From Mediterranea sp. (in: CFB group bacteria) (lineage in GTDB: Bacteria > Bacteroidota > Bacteroidia > Bacteroidales > Bacteroidaceae), in NCBI GenBank assembly GCA_031287715.1, contig JAITSN010000024.1, positions 1-41,238 on the forward strand: 41,238 nucleotides of DNA, in the 5' to 3' direction. Of the stretch, positions 23,515 to 31,877 are shown piece after piece. The notes beneath the pieces are model-generated. The model ran no database searches and was not told the origin of the DNA. It saw only the letters and a list, made by a program, of their open reading frames with translations. The position numbers and the translations under genes are program-made. Every line of letters begins with the position of its first letter. Within the stretch, counting starts at the first letter, position 1.

Positions 23515-24369
23515 ATGATAAAGAAATTGATTAGGTTTTTTAAGTTCCATGAATTGAAACTCGTGGAATTTTTTGATGCGACATTGCTTATCGTCGGAAA
23601 CATATTTACGGTCGCTATTGCGCAGTCATTAGGCCTGGACAAGGTCTACGGTGAAGTAAATGTTCTGTTTGATAAATTGGTAGAGATCTTCCGGCGCAAT
23701 CCGGCTATGTTTCAAACAGAAGAGCTAACAGAAACCGTTGCCGGCATCCGCCGGAAAATGATCCTACTTAAAAACATGCTCAAAGACACCGTGGCCAGCG
23801 CAAAAGGCGATGACCTCCAGAAGGCGAAGTTGCTGGAATACACCGCTCATCCTTATCTGAAAAATGCAGCACACGACACGCAGTCAGCCATTGCCGCCAA
23901 CGGCATAGAACTGAGCGCCGCCCTGCGCACAAGCGCTAACCTGCCGGCATTGACGACATTCGGATTGAAGGCTGTTGTAGACGACATCGCAACAATGGCA
24001 ACCAAGGCCAACAGCATCCTGCTGCTGCGCGGTGAAGAGGAAGAGTTCAGGAAACAGGTGGGCAGCGCCAATGCCGTACGCAAGGAATTGGAGAAAAAGC
24101 TCCGCTTCCTGCTGTATTCCTCCATCCCCGCTCATTATGCGGAGGCTACCGGAGCGCAGATCACTGAGTTTGAACACTTGGCCAACGAGATCAACGGGGC
24201 GCTGAATAGCTTCCGGCACCTCACCTCCTCTACCGGCGACACTACCGGCGGCAGCGGATACCCCGAAGAACCCGATGACAACGATGACAACGAACCCGGA
24301 GGCAGCGAGCCTGATACGCAGCCGGCAGATCCTCCAAGCGGCGGCGGATTTACCGACCCGGATGCCTAA
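23515..24369 (+). CDS. DUF6261-family protein with acidic low-complexity tail
   Basis: 284 residues from the ATG at 23515; a GTG at 23491 in the same frame is possible. There is no signal peptide. The first 225 residues are largely helical, with FFKFHELKLVEFFDATLLIV, then LVEIFRRNPAMFQTEELTE and HPYLKNAAHDTQSAIAANGI. This matches the DUF6261 plan, Bacteroidales proteins of unknown function. The last 55 residues are Gly/Pro/Asp/Glu-rich (EEPDDNDDNEPGGSEPDTQ) and probably disordered. It stands alone: the tandem hairpin array is just upstream and a long palindrome just downstream. I do not know its role. The family call is by eye. Confidence 0.7.
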   Translation: MIKKLIRFFKFHELKLVEFFDATLLIVGNIFTVAIAQSLGLDKVYGEVNVLFDKLVEIFRRNPAMFQTEELTETVAGIRRKMILLKNMLKDTVASAKGDDLQKAKLLEYTAHPYLKNAAHDTQSAIAANGIELSAALRTSANLPALTTFGLKAVVDDIATMATKANSILLLRGEEEEFRKQVGSANAVRKELEKKLRFLLYSSIPAHYAEATGAQITEFEHLANEINGALNSFRHLTSSTGDTTGGSGYPEEPDDNDDNEPGGSEPDTQPADPPSGGGFTDPDA

Positions 24370-24372
24370 TTT

Positions 24373-24462
24373 CATTTACCATTTACCATTTACTATTTAC
24401 CATTTGGCCTGCGGAATAAATGGTAAATGAAGTTCCGCAGGCTAAATGGTAAATGGTAAATG
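24373..24462. repeat. Nested perfect palindrome built of ATGGTAAATG modules
   Basis: The left arm CATTTACCATTTACCATTTA (24373-24392) is the exact reverse complement of the right arm at 24443-24462. Inside it, CCATTTGGCCTGCGGAA and TTCCGCAGGCTAAATGG pair with one mismatch. It starts 3 bp after the DUF6261 stop and could end that transcript. Same module family as 250-337 and 38105-38235. Confidence 0.85.
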
Positions 24463-24485
24463 AGATGGTTTTTTTTTGCAAAGAG

Positions 24486-24517
24486 ATTGTGTAATTCAAA
24501 ATATCCTATTATTTTTG
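24486..24517 (+). promoter_or_regulatory. Promoter of tRNA-Asn
   Basis: ATTG (24486-24489; 3 of 4 bases of TTTG) and TATTTTTG (24510-24517, full TAnnTTTG match) are 20 bp apart. The -7 box lies 24 bp before the tRNA. Confidence 0.6.
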
Positions 24518-24540
24518 CCTCGCATTTGAGAAAAGACCAT

Positions 24541-24614
24541 TCTTCCTTAGCTCAGTCGGTTAGAGCATCTGACTGTTAATCAGAGGGTCCTTGGTTCAAG
24601 TCCAAGAGGGAGAG
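24541..24614 (+). tRNA. tRNA-Asn (anticodon GTT)
   Basis: The acceptor stem TCTTCCT pairs with AGGGAGA (one G-U); the D arm is GCTC...GAGC, the anticodon arm CTGACTGTTAATCAG carries GTT, and the T arm CTTGG-TTCAAGT-CCAAG is perfect. The discriminator is G and CCA is not encoded. An AAGAAAAGG...CCTTTTCTT terminator follows at once. Asparagine identity follows from the GTT anticodon. Confidence 0.97.
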
Positions 24615-24620
24615 CAAAAA

Positions 24621-24656
24621 AAGAAAAGGCTGATTCGTACGAATCAGCCTTTTCTT
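24621..24656. terminator. Perfect 36-bp palindromic two-way terminator
   Basis: AAGAAAAGGCTGATTCGT followed by ACGAATCAGCCTTTTCTT is a perfect palindrome with a T tract on the plus strand (TTTTTA) and A's on the other side that read as T's on the minus strand. It can end both the tRNA transcript and the minus-strand DUF4861 operon. Confidence 0.88.
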
Positions 24657-24689
24657 TTTAGATGCGGGTCATTCTTTTTAGATGCGGGT
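24652..24689. repeat. 18-bp direct repeat, period 20
   Basis: TTCTTTTTAGATGCGGGT occurs at 24652-24669 and 24672-24689, between the terminator and the DUF4861 stop. It looks like a recent local duplication. Confidence 0.8.
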
Positions 24690-24691
24690 GA

Positions 24692-25945
24692 TCACTTTGA
24701 GAGGGTAACAGTGACCGGGTTACGTACTTTTTGAGCATATTCCGATACGTATTTATTCCAGCTTGCAGCGTCTTTTACGGCTGCTTTGCTCCATGCCGAA
24801 CCGAAATAATAGATATAGTCCGTCCCAGGCTCGTAATCGCTGATCGCCAGCAGATGGCCGTCGGCTCCGCCTCTTTCTTTTTTTCTTTCTTCTTCGGAGA
24901 AATATACGATTTTAATTTCTTTGGCAATACCCGCCGGCACGACCACACCCAGAAAGATCTTTCCGTTATCTGCGTTCACATTATCGGTCGGATCGACATA
25001 AGTCATGTATCCATTGGCGGCATCGGCGGCAACAACTGCTGTTCCTTCGGGTTCGTGAAGCACAAGACCGGCGGCGATCTTTACGGATTCGTTCAGGCCC
25101 GAATAAGAGATCACGGCTTTGTTCATGTACGAACCGGCGTCGAGGCTGATCGTACGGGTTTCAACGACGTTAGGGTTATCTGTTACCGTCAATGGGTTGT
25201 ATTGCAGTTGCAAGGTAAAGCGCAGCGGTCCGTTATCGAGGATCTCGTACGTTTTATAGCAGTAGGGGTAGATGATCTGGTCGCCGGCTATCAACGCGGC
25301 TGTGCCTCCGCCCAATGTAGGGCCTACTTTGTAGCAGTCCAACCCGTTGCCGTGATCAACATGATAGGATGTTGCCGCACGCAGTTCGCGGGCCGCCTGG
25401 GGGTCGGTCGATTTCAGGCTGTCGATCCCGGCCAGTGTTTCAGGATTCAATTCCATATCATAACGGGCTTCGACGACAGGCTCTGCCGTGTTGTATTTTG
25501 TCCATACGTCGTAGCCGAAAGCTCTTTCTCCGGTAGCTTGCAGGGCCGGGCCGTAGGTTCGGAACGCAACCCGGTCGTTTTCCCAGGCGATGTCATCCAC
25601 ACGTTCGGGATAATGTTTTCCACATGCGATGACGGGTACGTCGGCGGGAGTCCCTGTCTTGACGGTATAGGTAACTGTTGTACCGGCAGGTACGTCGGCA
25701 GGGAAGATCAGTTTTTCATCAAATGTGATTTGATAAGGAATTTCTTTCCCTTCGGCATCGCTGATGACGATCTGTTCGTCATTGGACAATTGCAGCAGCG
25801 CGGCTACTTCGCTCATGGGTATTTCAACGATCTGGCCGGCTCTGTCCAGCGCCGTATCGTTGGCTACGGTTACGGTCGCTGTCTTGTTGTTGCAACAGGC
25901 TGTTATGGCAAAGGCGGCCGTTAATGCAAAAAGAATTTTTTTCAT
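24692..25945 (-). CDS. DUF4861 lipoprotein of the uronate-catabolic operon
   Basis: 417 residues; the signal ends in AITAC, so Cys17 is the probable lipid site. The mature protein matches DUF4861 (PF16153) layout: an early beta domain with VEIPMSEV, PERVDDIAWENDRVAFRTYG, SYHVDHGNGLDCYKVGPTLG and a closing DYIYYFGSAWSKA motif. These residues suggest a sugar-binding beta-sandwich, but no catalytic mechanism is assigned that I know of. DUF4861 genes are often found next to kduI/kduD and polysaccharide lyases. It lies 26 bp after kduD and ends the operon. The frame is free of stops, and the two-way terminator follows. Confidence 0.82.
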   Translation of the reverse strand: MKKILFALTAAFAITACCNNKTATVTVANDTALDRAGQIVEIPMSEVAALLQLSNDEQIVISDAEGKEIPYQITFDEKLIFPADVPAGTTVTYTVKTGTPADVPVIACGKHYPERVDDIAWENDRVAFRTYGPALQATGERAFGYDVWTKYNTAEPVVEARYDMELNPETLAGIDSLKSTDPQAARELRAATSYHVDHGNGLDCYKVGPTLGGGTAALIAGDQIIYPYCYKTYEILDNGPLRFTLQLQYNPLTVTDNPNVVETRTISLDAGSYMNKAVISYSGLNESVKIAAGLVLHEPEGTAVVAADAANGYMTYVDPTDNVNADNGKIFLGVVVPAGIAKEIKIVYFSEEERKKERGGADGHLLAISDYEPGTDYIYYFGSAWSKAAVKDAASWNKYVSEYAQKVRNPVTVTLSK

Positions 25946-25971
25946 ATGCTTTTAAGTTATGCGTTGAAGCA

Positions 25972-26763
25972 TTAAGGTTGTTTTCCGATGTAGGCCAGGA
26001 TACCGCCGTCTACATATAATATATGGCCATTGACAAAGCCGGACGCTTCGGATGCCAGGAATACGGCGGGGCCAACCAGGTCTTCGGGCGTACCCCAGCG
26101 GGCGGCGGGCGTTTTAGCGATAATGAACTGGTCGAAAGGATGGGCGGAGCCGTCGGCTTGTTTTTCTCTGAGCGGGGCTGTTTGGGGAGTAGCGATATAG
26201 CCCGGCCCGATGCCGTTGCATTGGATGTTGTATCCGCCGTATTCGGAAGCGATATTACGGGTCAGCATCTTTAGTCCGCCCTTGGCCGCTGCGTAAGCCG
26301 ATACGGTTTCACGGCCCAATTCGCTCATCATCGAACAGATGTTGATGATCTTGCCGCTGTTTTTCTTCATCATGGAAGGAAGGACGGCTTTGGAAACGAT
26401 GAAGGGGCCGTTCAGGTCGATGTCAATCACCTGGCGGAATTCGGCGGCTTTCATTTCGTGCATGGGAATGCGTTTGATAATACCGGCATTGTTTACCAAT
26501 ATGTCAATTGTGCCTACTTCTTTTTCGATTTGAGCGACCATTGCGTTTACTTGATCTTCGTTGGTGACGTCGCAAACATAGCCGTGCGCCCGGATGTTTT
26601 CTGCTTTATAAGCAGCAATTCCTTTGTCGACCAAGTCTTGATTAATATCGTTAAAGATAACTGTTGCGCCTGCCTTTGCATATCCGCAGGCAATAGCGAA
26701 ACCGATGCCGTAAGACGCACCTGTTACAAGTGCGACTTTACCTTCTAATGAGAACTGTGCCAT
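25972..26763 (-). CDS. kduD: 2-keto-3-deoxygluconate dehydrogenase / gluconate 5-dehydrogenase type SDR
   Basis: 263 residues from the ATG at 26763; the frame runs upstream to 26982 but would overlap kduI, and MAQFSLEGKVALVTG is the usual SDR start. Classical SDR features: TGASYGIG (14-21) for NAD(H), NNAG (91-94), Ser144, and YAAAK (Tyr157, Lys161). KduD interconverts 3-deoxy-D-glycero-2,5-hexodiulosonate and 2-keto-3-deoxygluconate (KDG). Its pairing with kduI, 29 bp upstream, makes KduD much more likely than the similar gluconate 5-dehydrogenase. The cytosolic product would feed KDG to kinase and aldolase encoded elsewhere. Confidence 0.92.
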   Translation of the reverse strand: MAQFSLEGKVALVTGASYGIGFAIACGYAKAGATVIFNDINQDLVDKGIAAYKAENIRAHGYVCDVTNEDQVNAMVAQIEKEVGTIDILVNNAGIIKRIPMHEMKAAEFRQVIDIDLNGPFIVSKAVLPSMMKKNSGKIINICSMMSELGRETVSAYAAAKGGLKMLTRNIASEYGGYNIQCNGIGPGYIATPQTAPLREKQADGSAHPFDQFIIAKTPAARWGTPEDLVGPAVFLASEASGFVNGHILYVDGGILAYIGKQP

Positions 26764-26792
26764 TTGTTTTAGTTTAATGGATTGGTAACTTG

Positions 26793-27638
26793 TTATTTTA
26801 AATCTGTGATCTGTGAGAAGTCCTGGTCGCCGTAGTCCAGATTCTCGCCTCCCATCCCCCAGATGAATGTATAGTTGTGGGTGGCTGCGGCCGAGTGTAT
26901 CGACCATTCGGGTGAAAGCACAGCCTGGTCGCCCTTCATCCATACGTGGCGGGTTTCGTCTACTTCGCCCATGAAGTGGCATACGGCATGTTCTTCGGGT
27001 ACTTCAAAATAGAAATAGGCTTCCATGCGGCGGGAGTGTACGTGGGCGGGCATTGTGTTCCATACGCTACCGGGGGCCAGCTCGGTCATACCCATTTGCA
27101 ATTGGCAGGTAGGCAGTACTTGATTGACCAGCATTTTGTTGATGTTGCGGTGGTTGGAGCCTTCCAGCGTTCCCATCTCTGCAACCACGGCATCGGCTTT
27201 GGTTACTTTCTTGTCCGGATAATTACGGTGTGCGGTGAGCGAGTTGAAATAGAATTTGGCCGGCTTGGAGGCGTCTTTGCTTTCAAAGGTTACTTCTCTG
27301 TCGCCCGATCCTAAGTAGAGCGCTTCTTTGTAATCCAATTCAAACACGGCGTCGCCGGCTTTTACGATACCGGAACCGCCTACGTTATAGATACCTATTT
27401 CGCGGCGGGTAAGGAAGAAAGGTGCTTTCAACGGATCAATCGCTTCGAGGAAGAGCCGTTCGCCGACGGGCATAGCGCCGCCTACAACCATACGATCGTA
27501 CATGGAGTACACCATGTTTACTTCATTTCCGGAGAAGACTTTTTCTATCAGAAAGTCTTTGCGGATTCTTTTCGTGTCATAGCTTTTGGCATCTTGGGGA
27601 TGTGCCGCATAGCGAATTTCATACGTTGTTTTCATCAT
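26793..27638 (-). CDS. kduI: 5-dehydro-4-deoxy-D-glucuronate isomerase
   Basis: 281 residues, the normal KduI length, cupin fold. The metal site is visible: MPAHVHSRRMEAY gives His199, His201 and Glu206, and SPEWSIH gives His248, the spacing of the E. coli zinc ligands (196, 198, 203, 245). The start could also be the second Met. KduI isomerises 5-keto-4-deoxyuronate, made from the unsaturated uronic acid released by polysaccharide lyases, into the substrate of KduD. It lies 28 bp after the GH20 gene and 29 bp before kduD. Confidence 0.96.
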   Translation of the reverse strand: MMKTTYEIRYAAHPQDAKSYDTKRIRKDFLIEKVFSGNEVNMVYSMYDRMVVGGAMPVGERLFLEAIDPLKAPFFLTRREIGIYNVGGSGIVKAGDAVFELDYKEALYLGSGDREVTFESKDASKPAKFYFNSLTAHRNYPDKKVTKADAVVAEMGTLEGSNHRNINKMLVNQVLPTCQLQMGMTELAPGSVWNTMPAHVHSRRMEAYFYFEVPEEHAVCHFMGEVDETRHVWMKGDQAVLSPEWSIHSAAATHNYTFIWGMGGENLDYGDQDFSQITDLK

Positions 27639-27666
27639 GCATACTGTTTATTCATTAATATAGTAT

Positions 27667-30108
27667 TCAATAGATCTCTATTTCGTCCAGGTACATATCC
27701 GACGGAATGAGATCTTGTGGCGAATCTTTCCGGCAGTCGATGCCGTTCCTGAGCAGGCCTCCGCTTTTGAGACGCAGCTTGACCCAGGTTGCTTCGACCG
27801 GTTCAAAGGCTATGGTATCTGTAAATGCTTTCCTTCCTCTTTCGGGACATTGGCGCGTGAAGGTTTCTTCTTTTACCGTTGTGTATTCCAGGCCGTCGCT
27901 TGATACCTGAACGGTGGCGGCGCTTGCCGGAAGGATGCGGAATGCGGGATTGAACAATGTTCCGAATACCACCTGTCCGATTCGTGCCGGGCTGCCTAAG
28001 TTCACGGTAAATTCAAGTTCATTGTTTGTCTTTTCGTTTACCCTGAAGCTGGTCCATGGTGTGTAGGAAGCGATGTTTCCGCGCTTGCCGTTGGTCAATC
28101 CGAACGTTGTCTTATCGGCTCCCAGCGCGTCGTTTTCTCCGAAGATGTCGCCGGACCATCCCATTCTCGAGCTTGTGGTGAATGTTTTCCCGCTGATCAG
28201 GTTGGCGTACAGCATTCTTGATGTGACTTTACCCAGCATTTTGCCTTCCTTGAACACTGCCGCTTGCAGGTTGATGGCTCCGGTCCAGGTGAAGGGTGCC
28301 GTGTATTGTTCGGATTTCGGCGTTGGCGTGCTGCCGTCGGTGGTATAATGTATGGTTGCGTCCGGGTGGAATGTTTCCAAGACGGCTTTCAGTTCTTTGC
28401 CTTCGTCTGCATGTGTATTGATGTTGACGTCGAAGAAGTTGCGGCACGCTTTTACGTTTTTAACGTCCATGCGTTGGTAGGCGCTCACCATGCGGTTGCA
28501 GAAGCTGCTCCAGTTTTTGTTCCGGTCTTCGGTCCATCCGGTTTCCGCCAGGGCGATCGCCCGCGGGAAAGCCTGGTAATCGCATTGTTCTTCTGTTTGT
28601 ATGTATTCGCTCCAAACGTTTCCCTGCACGCCGATGATGTGTTTCTTCACCAGCTCGTCCGCATCGTCCGGCACCGGATTGTATCCGTATGTTTTTTTGA
28701 GCGTATTGTATCCGCCGATGGTTGTCGGGGCGATCGACGGCTCTTCCTGGTAGTGGTCCAGATAGGCGTAGGGACTTGGGGTCATAATGGCGTCGTGTCC
28801 GGACTTCGCAGCGTTCAGTCCGCCCTGTACGCCCCGCCATGACATTACGGTTGCGTTCGGCGCCAGCCCGCCTTCGAGGATCTCGTCCCAGCCGATGATG
28901 CTTTTGCCTTTGGTGTTGATGTATTTTTCCATCCGTGTGATAAAGTAGCTTTGGAGTTTATCTTCCTTGCTATGCTTGATCCCGTCCACGGGGTTGGGTG
29001 TTGTATCATCTTTCAGTCCGAGCTTTTTAATGAGCGCCTGGCTATATGCGCATTTCTTCCATGCGTCTTTGGGACATTCGTCTCCTCCGATGTGTATGTA
29101 TGGGCTGGGGAAGAGTTCGATCACTTCGTCTATTACGTTTTCGAGGAATTGGAATGTTTCTTCTTTGGGGCAGAGCACTTCTTTGAATACGCCCCACAAC
29201 CCTGGCACCTCGTAAGTGGCGCTGGTGTCGCACGACAGTTCCGGATAGGCTGCCAGCGCTGCCAGCGCATGTCCGGGCATTTCTATTTCGGGGATGACCG
29301 TGATATATCTTTCTGCGGCGTAAGCCACGATGTCTTTAATCTGTTCTTGGGTATAGAAGAAGGGGCCGTAGGCTGTTCCGTCAAAGACGTGCGGCCAGTT
29401 CACGTAGTAGTAATCTACCAGCGTATGCTTGCGTTTGGCGCCGGTTTCGGTCAGCTTCGGGTATTTCTTGATCTCGATTCTCCAGCCCTGGTCGTCGGTC
29501 AGATGGAAATGGAACGTATTCATTTTGTGCATGGCCAGCATGTCGATATACTTATAGATGTATTCCACGGGGAAGAAGTGGCGGCAGACGTCCAAGTGCA
29601 GGCCGCGGTATCCGAAGCGCGGCGCGTCCGAAATATCAACGGCAGGTATGGACCATTCGGCGCGTTTTACCGTCTGCTCGCCGTATACGGCCGGGGGCAG
29701 GAGTTGGTAGAGGGTTTGTACGGCATAAAAGAACCCGTTCGGTTCCGATGCGCTGATGGTTATATGTTCGGGGCTAACGATCAGGTCGTATGCTTCTTTT
29801 GCCATCTCGCCGACAGTCACGAAACGGATGGCCGGCGTTTGCGGATGCTCTTCTTCCGTCGTTTTGAGGGAGATGCCCGAAGTCAGTTCGATCCGGTCGA
29901 TAAAAGCGCCGGCAATGGCTTTCACTTCGGGGCTGGCGTATGCCGTAACAACTTGTACGTTGCGGGTCAGCTTGAATCGTCCGTTTTGGGCGACTAACGT
30001 ATTGGGTTGCGGAATGACAGGGTATTCATTTACGATTTCTTTGGCCTGTTGGCACCCGGTAGAGATGAGCATCAGGCAGAAGAAGGAGAGATAATTTCTT
30101 TTTTTCAT
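27667..30108 (-). CDS. GH20 beta-N-acetylhexosaminidase lipoprotein
   Basis: 813 residues; the signal ends LISTGC (Cys19), a clear lipobox. Residues about 28-150 are the GH20b domain and 160-525 the catalytic barrel, with RGLHLDVCRHFF, HLTDDQGWRIEIK and the catalytic pair HIGGDECP (Asp343-Glu344). GWDEILEGG and NVWSEYI also fit GH20. Residues about 570-640 form a chitobiase C-terminal domain (YTTDGSTPTP), and about 655-813 a discoidin-like F5/8 type C domain. It cuts terminal beta-GlcNAc or beta-GalNAc, probably on host glycans or glycosaminoglycan fragments. Its place before kduI/kduD hints at a substrate with both hexosamine and uronic acid, an inference only. Confidence 0.95.
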   Translation of the reverse strand: MKKRNYLSFFCLMLISTGCQQAKEIVNEYPVIPQPNTLVAQNGRFKLTRNVQVVTAYASPEVKAIAGAFIDRIELTSGISLKTTEEEHPQTPAIRFVTVGEMAKEAYDLIVSPEHITISASEPNGFFYAVQTLYQLLPPAVYGEQTVKRAEWSIPAVDISDAPRFGYRGLHLDVCRHFFPVEYIYKYIDMLAMHKMNTFHFHLTDDQGWRIEIKKYPKLTETGAKRKHTLVDYYYVNWPHVFDGTAYGPFFYTQEQIKDIVAYAAERYITVIPEIEMPGHALAALAAYPELSCDTSATYEVPGLWGVFKEVLCPKEETFQFLENVIDEVIELFPSPYIHIGGDECPKDAWKKCAYSQALIKKLGLKDDTTPNPVDGIKHSKEDKLQSYFITRMEKYINTKGKSIIGWDEILEGGLAPNATVMSWRGVQGGLNAAKSGHDAIMTPSPYAYLDHYQEEPSIAPTTIGGYNTLKKTYGYNPVPDDADELVKKHIIGVQGNVWSEYIQTEEQCDYQAFPRAIALAETGWTEDRNKNWSSFCNRMVSAYQRMDVKNVKACRNFFDVNINTHADEGKELKAVLETFHPDATIHYTTDGSTPTPKSEQYTAPFTWTGAINLQAAVFKEGKMLGKVTSRMLYANLISGKTFTTSSRMGWSGDIFGENDALGADKTTFGLTNGKRGNIASYTPWTSFRVNEKTNNELEFTVNLGSPARIGQVVFGTLFNPAFRILPASAATVQVSSDGLEYTTVKEETFTRQCPERGRKAFTDTIAFEPVEATWVKLRLKSGGLLRNGIDCRKDSPQDLIPSDMYLDEIEIY

Positions 30109-30149
30109 AGTTCAACTGTTGTATTAAGTTATTAGTTGCGGATAGCTGC

Positions 30150-30851
30150 CTATCCTGTTTTACTTATTTTTCTGAGTTTTTCTTCATCAATGATCTTGAT
30201 CTTGCGTCCGTCGATAGTAACCAGCCGTTCGTTGGCAAAATTGGATAGCGTACGGATGGCGTTGGAAGTGGTCATGTTGGACAGGTTGGCCAGATCTTCC
30301 CGTGAGAGGTAAATGCTCAGCGTAGAGCCGTCTTCTTCCAGCCCGTAGCTTTCTTTGAGGAAAAGAAGCGATTCGGCAAGGCGGCCGCGGATATGTTTCT
30401 GCGTCAGGCTGACGGTTCTTTCGTCTGCAATACCCAGGTCGACGGATAGCTGGCGGATGAAGAACATGGCGATGTCACTGTTTTGTTTGACCAAGGTCAG
30501 TATGGCCTGCATGGGAACCAAGCAAAGAACAGATGGTTCTACGGCCGTTGCCGTCGTGACGTATTCTTCTTTGGCAAAAAAGGCGCGGTAGCCGAAGTAT
30601 TCTACGGGTTTGATCATCCGGATGATCTGGCTTCTGCCGCCCACGCCGTCTTTATAGACTTTAACCTTACCGGATAGAAGACACATCAGGTGTGTCGCGT
30701 TCTCGCCCTCGCTATAGATCGTTTCGTTCTTTTTATAATTACGTACAGTAAAGTTGTTGGATAAAAATTCTCTCTGCTCCGCAGTCAACGGAGCCCATAC
30801 ATCAACAATATAGTCCGGTACGGCAATATCCGATAAGTTCATTTTTATCAT
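30150..30851 (-). CDS. Crp/Fnr-family transcription regulator
   Basis: 233 residues; the start may be M1 or M4 (MNLSDIAVPDYIV). Residues about 20-130 form a cyclic-nucleotide-binding-like beta-barrel (ENATHLMCLLSGKVKVYKDG) and about 150-225 a winged helix with LSREDLANLSNMTTSNAIRT. There is no cysteine cluster for an Fnr iron-sulfur centre, and the usual cAMP-binding RxS motif is not obvious. Its stop lies 41 bp before the GH20 start, so it may be cotranscribed with, and control, the GH20-kdu genes. A -7 box is at 30880. Confidence 0.88.
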   Translation of the reverse strand: MIKMNLSDIAVPDYIVDVWAPLTAEQREFLSNNFTVRNYKKNETIYSEGENATHLMCLLSGKVKVYKDGVGGRSQIIRMIKPVEYFGYRAFFAKEEYVTTATAVEPSVLCLVPMQAILTLVKQNSDIAMFFIRQLSVDLGIADERTVSLTQKHIRGRLAESLLFLKESYGLEEDGSTLSIYLSREDLANLSNMTTSNAIRTLSNFANERLVTIDGRKIKIIDEEKLRKISKTG

Positions 30852-30879
30852 AAATGTAACAAAACAGTATTATTAAGCG

Positions 30880-30887
30880 CAAATATA
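30880..30887 (-). promoter_or_regulatory. Candidate -7 box for the Crp-family gene
   Basis: TATATTTG on the minus strand fits TAnnTTTG, 28 bp before the ATG. No TTTG is found at the proper 19-21 bp distance; one is only 10 bp away. Confidence 0.4.
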
Positions 30888-30924
30888 TAAAAAAAACCAA
30901 ATCATTGAGAATCCCCATTCGCAT

Positions 30925-30960
30925 TGAAAAAAGCGCTCATCCATTCATGGTTGAGCGCTT
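30925..30960 (-). terminator. Rho-independent terminator of the slyD-type gene
   Basis: On the minus strand AAGCGCTCA and TGAGCGCTT (30931-30960) enclose an inner CCAT/ATGG stem, followed by six T's. It lies about 70 bp after the slyD-type stop and separates it from the Crp-family gene. Confidence 0.85.
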
Positions 30961-31028
30961 CGACAAAACAATTGCGCCTACATATATTAAATATATTCTC
31001 CTTATACGTTACGGGCAAACGTATGTGT

Positions 31029-31595
31029 TTAATGGCAATGTTCGCCGCAACTCTGATGATCGTCGCAACCGTCGCCGCAGCTGTCGCATCCGCAGTTGCA
31101 GCCTTCGCTTGCCATCATGTTGATCATACCCTGGACTTCTTCGGCGGTTGCCGGACGGCTTTCGACGATCTGGCCGACGAAGTTCAGGTCTGCACCGGCC
31201 AGCGGATGGTTCATATCCACAATCACCACTTTATCTTTCACTTCAACAACCATTCCGTTCAGGCGCCGGCCTTCGGCATCCGTCAAAGGAACTATACTTC
31301 CTTCCCTGACTGCTTTAGCATCGAATTTGCCTTCGATCTCAAAGATATGTTTAGGCAGCTCAATCACGTAATCGTCTTCAAAATCGCCATACGCGTCTTT
31401 GCTTGCGATGGTGAAATCGAATGTATCTCCTTCCTTCAGGTTTACCGTTTGGTTCTCAAAAGACTCAAGCGCGCTACCCAATCCGGAAATGAATTGGAAC
31501 GGATGCTCAACCTTTGCTTCTTCAATTAATTCTCTCTCTTGGTCTTCTATCGTATACAACTTATATGCTACGGTAATGTACTTGTTTGATTCCAT
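31029..31595 (-). CDS. slyD: SlyD-type FKBP peptidyl-prolyl isomerase with metal-binding tail
   Basis: 188 residues, no signal peptide, hence cytosolic. The FKBP fold with inserted flap is visible: VAYKLYTIEDQ, FQFISGLGSALESFE, LKEGDTFDFTIASKDAYGDF, the insert with LPKHIFEIEG, and HPLAGADLNFVGQIVE. The last 23 residues carry eight Cys and three His (CNCGCDSCGDGC, then HQSCGEHCH), as in E. coli SlyD, which binds nickel and assists folding and hydrogenase maturation. It is monocistronic, with its own promoter and terminator. Confidence 0.9.
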   Translation of the reverse strand: MESNKYITVAYKLYTIEDQERELIEEAKVEHPFQFISGLGSALESFENQTVNLKEGDTFDFTIASKDAYGDFEDDYVIELPKHIFEIEGKFDAKAVREGSIVPLTDAEGRRLNGMVVEVKDKVVIVDMNHPLAGADLNFVGQIVESRPATAEEVQGMINMMASEGCNCGCDSCGDGCDDHQSCGEHCH

Positions 31596-31635
31596 TTTTT
31601 TATAATATAATTAATACCGGATAAAACTTATCCTG

Positions 31636-31667
31636 CAAAGATATAAATACCCTGTTTCTTTCCCAAT
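31636..31667 (-). promoter_or_regulatory. Promoter of the slyD-type gene
   Basis: On the minus strand ATTG (31664-31667) and TATCTTTG (31636-31643) are 20 bp apart. The -7 box is perfect and the -33 box is 3 of 4. The -7 box lies 40 bp before the ATG. Confidence 0.65.
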
Positions 31668-31746
31668 CGCTTAGTGATAAAAAATGAGTTTAATCCGATG
31701 TTTTCTTACGAATATTCATCTTTAGCTGTTTTTTTCATTCAATTTG

Positions 31747-31777
31747 TTTGGAGTTAATGAGAATGCTTTTACCTTTG
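31747..31777 (+). promoter_or_regulatory. Promoter of the ilv operon
   Basis: TTTG (31747-31750) and TACCTTTG (31770-31777) are separated by 19 bp, a full match to the Bacteroidetes consensus. The start site would be near 31784, about 20 nt before the leader peptide ATG. Confidence 0.8.
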
Positions 31778-31802
31778 CCACGTATTTAAGCGAATATCAG
31801 TT

Positions 31803-31877
31803 ATGATCAATAATACATCAATCAACCTGTCTCTAAGTATTGTCAGCCTTGTGGTAATCCTCCCGTCAAGGGCGTGA
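31803..31877 (+). CDS. Branched-chain amino acid leader peptide of the ilv attenuator
   Basis: A 24-codon reading frame from ATG 31803 to TGA 31875-31877. Eleven of the 24 residues are Ile, Leu or Val (four Ile, four Leu, three Val), with the run LVVIL near the end. Such density directly before an ilv operon is the signature of a transcription-attenuation leader peptide. Its stop codon lies inside the antiterminator strand (31874-31883), so ribosome position decides RNA folding. It is too short to be judged by homology; the claim rests on composition and position. Confidence 0.82.
   Translation: MINNTSINLSLSIVSLVVILPSRA

Noticed and set aside
26764..26982. 73-residue N-terminal extension of kduD
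   Set aside because: It overlaps kduI in another frame and precedes a perfect SDR start (MAQFSLEGKVALVTG).
31000..31100. His/Cys-rich end of the slyD-type gene as a separate metal-binding peptide
   Set aside because: It is in frame with, and typical of, the SlyD C-terminal tail.
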